Shown here one piece after another: positions 1 to 8,701 of a stretch of DNA of 64,000 nucleotides; position 1 is the stretch's first letter, and every line of letters begins with the position of its first letter. Both the position numbers and the translations under genes were made by a program. Under the pieces are notes generated by a model. The model ran no database searches and was not told the origin of the DNA. It was given only the letters and a program-made list of their open reading frames with translations. The DNA comes from Antitrichia curtipendula (lineage: Eukaryota; Streptophyta; Bryopsida; Hypnales; Leucodontaceae), in assembly GCA_951230915.1 (NCBI GenBank), contig OX579634.1, forward strand, positions 52,527,570 through 52,591,569, given 5' to 3'.

Positions 1-401
1 AAGTGCCCAAGAAGTTCGTAGGTCGAGTCGTTTGAATAATTGAGGTTATTGAGTTGCATCGATGGTAGATCTCGGATCTTTAAGAGTTGAAGACAATTGT
101 AGCAATTGGAAGAAATATAGACGAGAAGCCAAAAAAATGTTTTGGATAACCTATGAGAAACAGAGAAAGTGAGCGTATTTTGAAAGTATAGATTCATTGT
201 ATTGATATTGTACTTTGCAATGCATGAATTTTATAAACTATTTTGGTTATCACAAACATTGCAGCCTACCTGTATTTTTTTTGTGTATTTTGTATTTGAT
301 GGGCCTCCTGGAAACCTTGGTGGGGAAATCATGTAAAATACATTCCAGTTACTGGTTCTTTTTAATGCAGTGGGGTCTCCTATTTGTTCCGAATTTTTTT
401 T

Positions 402-435
402 ATACATATATATATATACATATATATATATATAT
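402..435. repeat. (AT/ATAC)n microsatellite
   Basis: This is an alternating TA/TATACA tract of about 34 bases. The flanking bases 1-400 are AT-rich and show no gene or structure I can support, apart from a half-match to the AGGTCGAGTCG dyad at 20-30. Confidence 0.8.
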
Positions 436-469
436 GTTGTAGAACACATAAATTTAATCCACCATTGCC

Positions 470-955
470 CGTCCGCGCCCTCCCACTCACATTCAGGTCC
501 GCGCCGTACCTGAAGAAGTCCGCGCCCTAACGCGCTGAAGTCCGCGCCCTGCCTGAAGGAGTCCGCGCCCTGACGCGTTGAAGTCCGCGCCCTGACTAAA
601 GGAGTCCGCGCCCTGACTGTCACAATGAAGTCCCCGCCCTTCTTGAAGGAGTCCGCGCCCTGACGCGCTGAAGTCCGCGCCCTGACTGTCACACAGAAGT
701 CCCCGCCCTGCTTCGAGGAGTCCACGCCCTACTAGCCGAAGTCCGCGCCCTGCTTGAAGGAGTCCGCGCCCTGACGCTCACACTGAAGTCCCCACCCTGA
801 TTCGATGAGTCCGGGCCCTGAAGCGCTGAAGTCCGTGCCCTGAATGAAGGAGTCCGCGCCCTGACGCTCACACTGATGTCCCCGCCTTGCTTGAAGGAGT
901 CCGCACCCTCACGCGCCGAAGTCCGCGCCCTGACTGAAGAAGTCCCCGCCCCTGG
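470..955. repeat. CpG-rich minisatellite, GTCCGCGCCCTGA core
   Basis: There are about 20 degenerate units of roughly 20-22 bases, alternating between versions ending ...ctgaagga and ...cgcgctgaa. All contain the core agtccgcgccctga. The reading frames of 164 and 168 residues across it are translations of the repeat and are not genes. Its position inside the end of a hAT-like element matches the subterminal arrays of the giant element, although the motif differs. Confidence 0.85.
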
Positions 956-1119
956 ATCCAGCTGTCCAAGCTGACGTGTCATTGAAAAAAATTCCACAAC
1001 TTTGAGAAATTGAGGCCGTCCAGTTGGTCCGGATCGTCCGTCCGTCCGGTCCGGTTTGCCCGTTCGTCCGGGACGTCCGATGACCCTAATTCGCCCGTTA
1101 TGACAACCCTGCTTCAAGG

Positions 1120-1450
1120 CCTGGGCGACCGCAAGTGAGACGACTGCGGGTCCGGGAGGGAGGGAAAATTCAAGTTTCAAATTCACAGAATCCAAGTTAG
1201 GGGCGACCGCAGGTAGGGCGACCTCGGGTCCAGGAAGGAGGGAAACTCAAGTTTCAAATTCCCAGAATCCAAGGTAGGGGCGACCGCGGGTGCGGCGACC
1301 TCTTGTCCAGGAAGGAAGGAAATTCAAGTTTGAAATTCATGGAATCCAAGGCAAGGGCGACCGCGGGTGGGGCGACCTCAAGTCCAGGAAGGAGGAAAAT
1401 TCAAGTTTGAAATTCATGGAATCCAAGGCATGGTGACCACGGGTAGAGAG
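1120..1450. repeat. 77-bp GGCGAC-containing array (gene D upstream array, truncated)
   Basis: This is the counterpart of 45540-45893. Each 77-bp unit carries a GGCGACC-CGGGT core and a stretch resembling aattcaagtttgaaattc. Only a handful of substitutions separate the two copies. In the left copy the gene D promoter and coding region have been separated from this array by the insertion ending at 1111. Confidence 0.85.
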
Positions 1451-2261
1451 ATCAAAATCTTTCACTTCCTAAATCTGATTTTGGAAGCTCATGGTACACT
1501 TTGAAATGAATTTTGAGAAAAACATGTCAACTACCACAATTAAAAATTTAGTAAGGTTCTACAAGACCACTAAGATTTTTCATCACCAAAATGTGGAAGA
1601 TAGGCCATGTGGGGTCTAATGGATGGAGGTTTAGTAAATCCATTCCTCATTTTATTACTTTCTCCTCCACCATTCATTTTAGTCATGTACCATTTACTTC
1701 ATTTTATTCAAAATTACATATAAAGGGAAAGGCTGTTGAATTGAAAAAAATTCACAATGAAAAATAAAACATGGATGTCACTTCTATATATTTAGGTGAC
1801 TTCTTCATAAAGAAGCAAAAGAAGTGGGATTACATAACTCTAGGCATGGCATACAAAATTAATAAACTTGGTATTAGGGTCTAGGGTCTAGGGTCTAGGG
1901 TTTGAGAAGCCCTTTTACATTGCACCAAATTATAATTCACTATTGACATTGTATTACTTTGCTATTCACTTGTACATGCCTTAGGCCTTTCAATTAGGTG
2001 TTTAATGGACAATTGTTTTTTAGGGATTTATGCTATCATTTTGGAATGCAATTTCAACAAATCGACTTTAGGGATTTATGCTATCATTTTGGAATGCAAT
2101 TTCAACAAATTGACTTGTCAAAGGATTTAATTTTGTTGTTACAATTATTTTACAATTGGATTATTGTATTTTGATTTCATCTTTGAGCTATTATGATTTA
2201 TATTTAATCTTGAGTCATTCTTTTGTCTTGGTCTCAAAATTGGTCGAATGTTGTGTTGAAG
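1451..2261. other. AT-rich spacer with a telomere-like tract and a 48-bp duplication
   Basis: No gene is seen. At 1876-1905 there are three copies of gggtcta followed by gggttt, a variant of the plant telomere repeat. At about 2018-2115 a 48-bp unit (tttagggatttatgctatca...) is present twice; the right copy has it three times (44851-44995). Confidence 0.6.
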
Positions 2262-2690
2262 GAGCGATTTTGGGTCGAGGCGACCGCAGGTAGAGGGCGA
2301 CCTCTTGTCCTAGGCGACCTCGGGTGGGTGTGGGTTTAGTTCATGTCTCAAAATTGGTCGAATGTTGTGTTGAAGGAGCGATTTCGGGTCTAGGCGACCT
2401 CTTAGAGCGCCCTTTTGCCTTGGGCGACCTCTTGTCTTGAAAGAGCTCGGGTGGGTGTGGGAGCCATTGAAAGAATGGAGGAGACTTCGGGTCTTGGGTG
2501 ACCTCGGGTGGGGATAGACCCTTTCTTCCTTCCCAAATGGGGGATCATTGGAGAACTCGGATCATTGCAGAACTTGAGTAGGGAGAGTCCTTTTCTGCCC
2601 AAATGAAGGAATGTAGGAGACTTTGGGTTTGGGGCGCCCGTGGGATTGGGGCGACCTCGTCTTGGTTGACCGCGGGTAGGGAACGGAAGT
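2262..2690. repeat. 114-bp tandem units with GGCGAC core (two copies), orphan array
   Basis: Two 114-bp units contain ggagcgatttcgggtc, aggcgacctc and the AT-rich piece aaaattggtcgaatgttgtg, followed by more GGCGACC-type motifs. The right copy has three units (44461-44715). No open gene starts next to it, unlike the other GGCGAC arrays. Confidence 0.75.
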
Positions 2691-4089
2691 TCAATTTGGA
2701 AAAGATGATTAGGAACAAGTAAAGAGACTTTCTGAATATGTGACACATGGAAGAAATGCACAATCAAATACAATAATCCTATTAACAACCTCGTTGAGCC
2801 ATACAAAGAATTTTGTAGCAAGGTGGATCATAATTGGTATTTTTTAGTAAGCGTAAATAAAATTGCATTTTTCCTAATTGGTGTGTAACATACTAAATTT
2901 GTGTTTTCAACAATAAAATTGCCTTTTCTATAAATTTTTTATTTTATACTCATGGATTTATATTTATAATTCAATAAAGTCATTGTTGTTGAAATATTTT
3001 AATTTGGTTGTGGACATATGTAGGAATCATTTGATTTATATCTTCCCCTCAATGAGTACTTCTTGCTGTTCTTGGAAAGTTTTACAATTCTTCATGCAAA
3101 GATTTCTATATTGGGGAGGTAGGGGCGATGTCAAAGTTTGTAAAATAGGTATTTCTTTATCATGCTAAGATTGTTATACTTGGCCCTCATAAGGTAAATA
3201 ATTTTATAGATTTCAACAAGACAATACAATTATGGATTTATGTTGGCAAAATCTAGTTAATCAACATAGAGATATGTATTTCACAAAGTTTAGTCATATG
3301 GCACCTCACATTGCACCCTTTGTATGTCATATAATTGTTACTGTAGGGAGTCATTTTTTAATATGGAAGATGTGCGTATGCATATTCTGTACATATGTTT
3401 GAAATCAAATTAAAATATTGCAACGACAATATTTTTTGATACAATTTTATGTAAGTCCATGGGATTTGAATTTAATCCAAAGGATCAAAGGCCATTTTTT
3501 CCTCAAGAAGCAAGAAGAATGCCATTTTTTAGCCATGAATTGTAAACTTTATAAATTTCTGGCATTTTTGGCTATAGACTATTGTAATAGACTAGTATAA
3601 TAATGTGTAGAAGAAATTTCAAAACCCTTTATCACGTAGATTGGAAGATATTTGAATTTGAAGTGAAGAAATCATTTGTTTGGGGATCTTCATTAACTAA
3701 ATTTGTTTGAATCTTCTTAATTTAATATTTTGCCACCACCAATTTTTGTTTCTAAATTTTTTATAATGAAGTCGTGGATTGAGAATTTAGGAACTAAAAT
3801 TCAACTTAAAAACATTTGGTTTTCACTTTTTGAAAGTAATTGTTACATACAAGTAGGGTCAAGATGGAAGGCAAAACTAAAATTTGAAGAGTTCTAAGAT
3901 GGAAATGGAAAACAATAATCGCAAGATTGTTCTAGCAAGATTCATGAACTATGTCTATGTATTTTTTAGTATAAATTGTGATCTTTGCATTCAAACATGA
4001 ATTTAATTAGTTTCTTTTTCAAGAATGGTGGAAGTTCACCAAAATAGAAAGATTGTCCATAACTTCTTGAGTACTAATTCAAAACAACG
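2691..4089. other. AT-rich spacer of the giant element
   Basis: I see no gene. It contains pieces (ggcattttt/ccattttttagcc, agactattgtaatagactagtataa, gattgttctagcaagattcat) that recur in degenerate form at 10.1-10.9 kb and 54.0-54.5 kb, so it looks like a duplicated spacer module. It matches 42761-44160 in the right copy. Confidence 0.5.
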
Positions 4090-4440
4090 AGACGGGGAGA
4101 AAACCCGCGGTCGCCCAAGACCCGCGGTCGCCTGCACCCGCAGTCGCCCAAGTTCCGCGGTCGGCGAGGACCCACGGTCGCCTAAAGTTCTGCGGTCGCC
4201 TTGGTTCCGCGGTCGCCCTTTCTTGGAACCCGCAGTCACCCCAGGGGGACTGCGAATACTTAAGAAGTCGCCCCAACCCGCATTCTCCACTCCTGGCCTT
4301 GCGCACTACCTTTCATCCGCCTCAAAGTGGCTGAATGCGTGCTCGTGGGCCAGGGGGTGTGAGTTGGTAGAGGGGGGGAGTTTTTGCTTCTTTCAACTAC
4401 AAACTTGAAGAAAGCAACGTGAGTATTTTTTCCGACCACA
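4090..4440 (+). promoter_or_regulatory. Gene A upstream array and core promoter
   Basis: 4098-4245 holds about nine units of 16-18 bases of the type cccgcggtcgcc. The right copy has one more unit (17 bp). A degenerate TATA position (tacttaag, 4257-4264) is followed by a leader, cattctccactcctggccttgcgcac...catccgcctcaaagtggctgaatgc. That leader is clearly homologous to the ones before genes B and D. The coding start at 4441 lies about 175 bases downstream of the TATA position. Confidence 0.7.
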
Positions 4441-6024
4441 ATGGCTAATCCACAGAAAGGCAGCAATTCAACATGGAAATCCATTTTTGATTTAGATGAT
4501 GCGGCATTGTTTGCTCTGCAGATACCTGTTAGTGAGGCAACAGGGAGTGAAGGGCAAACGAAGAGGAAGAAGAAAATCATAACGGCACATGACAAGGATT
4601 CAACCTATCCTCCTTCCAATTATGCAAACTATGCATTTGAGGGTTGCCTGTCTTGGTATGCGGGAAAAACTACACAGTTCTTGAAGGCCAATTACCTAAG
4701 GGACCCATCCCACGGCATCTTCAAATTGACTGCTGATTTGGAGGCAAGAATTTTAAGCAAGTGTAGAGCATCGCAAGATTTTGGAGACGTGGAGGAGACG
4801 TATTTTTTCCAATACGAATTGTGGATTGAGAACACTGTAAAGACATGCATATTCAACACCAAGGAAATAATGCTACAGATGCGACCGGAAGTGCCGGGAT
4901 TTGCAGGAGATGATGAAGCCAAAGAATTCCATGAAAAGATGGCGTGGTGGCATGAAGTTGTGAAGAAACTTTTGAAGAATCATGTGAGGGGTATGAAGTG
5001 GAAAACGGACGGATTGAAGGCGGGTTTTGCACGAGAGGCTGGCTCCACTGTCACATGGATCTCTCCTCAGGCAAAAGTAATTGCCCTCACTGGATTTGAC
5101 CGTCAAGGTGGGTATGGAATGGTGCGCAAGGTGCGCACTGAAGGGATGCAAACAATCCCGCCATACGTTGCTTTTGCTGGGAAAGTGCCAAAGTCAAAGA
5201 ACATGCGTGAAGCAAGGGAGCAACGATCCGTAGAGGCCTTGGCATGCCCCGTAAACCATCCTGGCATTATTAAGTTTTTTGGTATTCATGCCAAAACTAT
5301 GGAAGCGTACACATTGTGGTGGAATGGCGGTACATGGCTTGAAATGCGAACATTGGATGAGAAGGTGTCAGAGAGCGTTGACTGGCATGAAATGAAGCGG
5401 GTGTGGAAACTTATAGAGGACAATCAAAAACATCTTAGCTTGTTCCGAAGGCACAAGGCGAAGTTGGCATGGGCTTTAGTGTATGTGACACATCTCATGC
5501 ACGAGTCTTTGGTGCTACACAATGACCTAAACCCTCAAAACATACTGCTGCATTTCCCCGATTATTCGGATGAAGTAATCAACATCGGGATTTGTGATTT
5601 CGGAATTTCAAGTCGTTTTGATGAAGGAGTTCCTTCACATTATGGATATGATTCTGAGGAGAAGAAGCAGCAATCCTTACGAAGCCGTTGGTGGGTGGCT
5701 CCAAAGTTGTTATATACGTTTGGGCCACGAAATTCCAGTACGAGCCTAGAGATTATGCAATCACAATATAAATATACAGTGCAATCAGACTCGTATTCTA
5801 TTGGAAAGTTGACCAAATGGATGAATCTTCTTAATATGGTCAAATACGATACGGACTTATTCAAGAGGCGCAAGGGATCCATGTACTTTGCCATCAAGTT
5901 GGGTGAACTCACTAACCCTGATCCAAAGAAGAGACCAACATGTACTAAGGTTACAAAGTTGCTCATGGATAAACCGTGGTACATGAAGCCCCCGGAAGTA
6001 GTTTTCCGTGACTCAATTTTGTAA
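4441..6024 (+). CDS. Gene A: protein-kinase-like cargo protein (527 aa), left copy
   Basis: The ATG at 4441 is the first in frame and follows the shared leader. Residues 1-210 match nothing I recognise. Residues about 215-520 look like a eukaryotic protein kinase fold: a glycine loop GGYGMV near 224, a candidate ATP lysine in AFAGK near 247, the catalytic loop HNDLNPQN near 360, CDFG near 385 and a degenerate APE (VAPK). HND replaces HRD, so this is a non-RD type; the catalytic Asp, Asn and DFG Asp are present. The substrate is unknown. It reads in the same direction as gene B and has its own array and promoter. The right copy differs at one residue (Asp for Asn in NPDPKK). Activity is inferred from residues only. 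Confidence 0.8.
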   Translation: MANPQKGSNSTWKSIFDLDDAALFALQIPVSEATGSEGQTKRKKKIITAHDKDSTYPPSNYANYAFEGCLSWYAGKTTQFLKANYLRDPSHGIFKLTADLEARILSKCRASQDFGDVEETYFFQYELWIENTVKTCIFNTKEIMLQMRPEVPGFAGDDEAKEFHEKMAWWHEVVKKLLKNHVRGMKWKTDGLKAGFAREAGSTVTWISPQAKVIALTGFDRQGGYGMVRKVRTEGMQTIPPYVAFAGKVPKSKNMREAREQRSVEALACPVNHPGIIKFFGIHAKTMEAYTLWWNGGTWLEMRTLDEKVSESVDWHEMKRVWKLIEDNQKHLSLFRRHKAKLAWALVYVTHLMHESLVLHNDLNPQNILLHFPDYSDEVINIGICDFGISSRFDEGVPSHYGYDSEEKKQQSLRSRWWVAPKLLYTFGPRNSSTSLEIMQSQYKYTVQSDSYSIGKLTKWMNLLNMVKYDTDLFKRRKGSMYFAIKLGELTNPDPKKRPTCTKVTKLLMDKPWYMKPPEVVFRDSIL

Positions 6025-6984
6025 TAGGACTATAGGAACTGATGTTATCAAGTCGGCTTCAAATTGTTGGCCATATTGTGCGCCTTTCATTTTGTAATAG
6101 CAATGTCAATATACAAAAAGTTTTTATACCATGCGTAATGTCTTCCAAAAAAACAAGTATGTTGAATGCAGACCACCCCGTTCCGTTACTTCCATATATT
6201 GAATGTTGAATTTGGATTTTGGTATTCAAACTTCATAGAATTGTTGGTTCAGATGTACTTGGCCACGTTTGCTTCCAAACTATTGTGCCATAGAGTTTAG
6301 GAAACAGAAACTAAATTTGAGGCTCAAAAGATTTTCATCCAAAAGATGCCTTCTCGTAATGTCTTTTATAAATAATCGGACTTTACCCTATGACCCCTAA
6401 AGTTTCGGAAGTCCCCTTGGGGGACTCTTGAAAGTTTGGGCAAGCTTCTATGAGCTCAATTTTTGGTGAAACTTTTTGAAATTGTCTCATAAGATAGAGC
6501 AACTTATTATCTCTATGGAAATATAATTTTTACTTCAATTGGTGCCCGGGAGCAAAAGTTATGCTATAATAACCTTAAATCAGGCAAGACCGAGTAGCCC
6601 ACAAAAATCTACAAAAAGTTGAAATCAATTTTTTTTTTCTTATACATTATATGTTTGTCTAAATGGGAATCTTTGATTCATTTCATTTAGATTACTGATG
6701 TGAAAGTTCTGGAGCTTCTTTTTTTTTCAAGACAATGAAAGCATTTTCTTGAAAAAAAAATTTTCTTTGACCTTGAATGCTAATAACCTTCAAATCTTCA
6801 ATCCATAAGGTCAAAAATCACAAAATTTTTACTACATGATGTGAAATAAGTGTAGTAGAAGATCCTACGTTTGGATTCTAAAAAGATATATTTTTCCTAC
6901 TTCTTTAAGTAAATGCAATAGAAATGGCAGTTTCAAGCAAATTTTGATGGAAAAAAGTTGTTGAGACTTTAAGGTTAAACAAGG
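6025..6984. other. AT-rich spacer with conserved CCCCTTGGGGGAC / GGTGCCCGGGAGC block
   Basis: No gene is seen. At 6395-6560 lies a block containing cccctaaagt, a ccccttggggg hairpin and attggtgcccgggagcaaaa. The same pieces in reverse order occur at 11085-11245 and, more diverged, at 54735-54895. This is a repeated spacer module of the element. Confidence 0.55.
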
Positions 6985-7259
6985 GGCCACTGCGGTCGCC
7001 CTGGACACGCGGTCGCCTGGTACCCGCAGTCGCCCTCCCCTGCCTTCGGACCCGTAGTCGCCCTCCGTACACGCTCCCAGGCGACATCGGGTATATAAGA
7101 GGTCGCCCATCACCCGCGTTCTCCACTCCTGGCTTTGCGCATTGTCTCTCATCCGCCTTGAAGTGGCTGAGTGCTTGCTCGTGAGCTAGGGGTCGGAGTT
7201 TTGGAGGGCGTATTTTGATCATATTGGCATCAGGGGAAGGAATATTCCTGTGTATTGCG
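6985..7259 (+). promoter_or_regulatory. Gene B upstream array, TATA box and shared leader
   Basis: Five to six GGCGACC-type units (6985-7090) lead into gggtatataagagg (TATATAA at 7092-7098). The downstream leader, ttctccactcctggctttgcgc...catccgccttgaagtggctga, is nearly the same as that of gene A (4280-4345) and recognisably that of gene D (46040-46110). This is the best-preserved copy of the cassette. Confidence 0.8.
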
Positions 7260-8701
7260 ATGGAAGAGGAGGCCCAACCTTTGCCGCCTGCTGTACCGAG
7301 ATTAGAAGCTGGGAAAGAGTCCAAGGCGCTTCGAGGCAAGGATCGAAAAAAGAAAGGAAAAATCCACAAGAAGCGCAAGGCCATCTTGATCCATCCGAAG
7401 ATTAAGGCTTTCAAGGGTTGGAGAGATGAACCTGCGCCTTGGACTTATAAGACGGTTCAGAAATATGTGGACTGGTGCCACATCGACAAGTTATTTCCGT
7501 TGTATCGTCACAAGTTCCACTTGAAGTCGAACAAGGTAAATCTTGCATATTGCAAGAACAAAGCCTTCCAAGAAAGATGCTGCGAGGTGTGGAAGGAACT
7601 CTATAAAGGCCTACAAACGTATCGAAACGACAATTTTTCTTTCTTTCTTGCAAGAATGGTGTATGTTGAAGTTGTATTGAAGGAGGTGGATTGGTCAAGC
7701 ATTAAGGATCTTTCGATCGGGACCCATCCAGGAGAATCAAGTATTCCTTGGGCAGATGTAGCGCCGGATGTGAAGGAATCGGTGACATCGGCAAAGCCTG
7801 GGAAGTTTTTCATTTCTGATGAAAATGTAGTGTGGTCGGCGACTTCTAGCGAAGATGAACACACCCATGAATACGATGGATATTCTTTCCACAGTGACGA
7901 TGACGACCTTCTCATGGAAGTCATGAACAAGGCTTTGGGTTTGGAAATGGATAGGAAGGGAAAAATGAAGGTTGACGAGCCCATCACAGAATCCCACGTT
8001 GATGTGCAAGGCATGGAAGATGCAGGGCCTATGGAAGTGGAACATGTTGTTCTAGAGCGGAACCGCAGCGTTGATGGAAGCGATTTGGAAGACGACATAG
8101 AGTTGTTGAGTGTCAGGGCGGCAAGTGTAAGATCTGCTTTGCGTGAGAAGATGAACGAACTCCGTCAATTAAATGAGAATGAACTCTCAGTACAAGTGGG
8201 TCCCATTGTCGTAGATGATTTGAAGAAGCAGTTGGAGGGAGTAACGAAAAGCATCCAAGAAAATGACAAGTACTTGAAGGATTTGAAAAAAATCGCAATT
8301 TTTATTTCAGGCAGCGTGAAAGTGGAAGGGTGCACTACATGGACGAGTATGTGGTATGGCAATCAAAGCGCGATCTCCTGGAACGTGAACGTTGGATTTA
8401 CGAGAATGAAAGGCGAGACTTGGATGTAGCAATAAAGAAAAAAAAAAAAGAATATTGCATCGCCGCTGTTGAATATGAGCCAAGTACCAATGCTGAAGAA
8501 GTGGCAAGGCTTTGTTCATTGGTGAAGCTACACTCCATGAATGCAATGGCGGTACAAGAATCGCTACGCCATTTGGAATCTGAATTTCGTTTTCACAAGG
8601 CATGGCGGAAGTTTCAGATGAGTACCATAGGAAAATCAGAGACAAAGGTGGACGCAATGGGGTCGGGTTCCATTGAAAGTGACTTTTTTTTTAGCACTTA
8701 G
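7260..8701 (+). CDS. Gene B: WCHI-domain coiled-coil protein with a -1 frameshift, left copy
   Basis: The ATG at 7260 (MEEEAQP) is the first after the TATA box; the open frame extends upstream only through non-ATG codons. Residues about 22-160 are the WCHI domain shared with genes C and D: a basic KKKGKIHKKR stretch, AFKGW, PWT, DWCHIDKLFP, then spaced His/Cys residues and a VDWSSIKD end. An acidic linker and a coiled coil follow. At A7 (8286-8292) the frame breaks. Reading on in the frame one base back restores a coiled coil ending in HKAWRKF, which gene D also has, and stops at 8699-8701. One missing A explains this; a 70-nt intron ending tttcag at 8310 is the alternative. Both element copies share it. 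Confidence 0.7.

Larger units (their letters stand above)
1..1111. mobile_element. Terminal part of a hAT-like element inserted in the left giant transposon
   Basis: The last bases read ...atgacaaccctg, the inverse of a CAGGGTTGTCA terminus like those elsewhere in this window. Directly after it, 1112-1119 (cttcaagg) is the 8-bp target copy. In the uninterrupted right giant element the same site reads straight through at 45894-45901 (ccttgaag), so the insertion point is defined to the base. Subterminal DNA (1020-1090) is rich in CGTCCG. The other end lies outside the window. No transposase is visible in this part. Confidence 0.7.

Noticed and set aside
470..955. CRISPR-like appearance of the short regular repeats
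   Set aside because: Units are contiguous and degenerate without unique spacers, and the DNA is eukaryotic.
231..1195. Arg/Ala-rich frames of 164 and 168 residues
   Set aside because: They arise from the GTCCGCGCCCTGA and GGCGAC arrays and have no domain.
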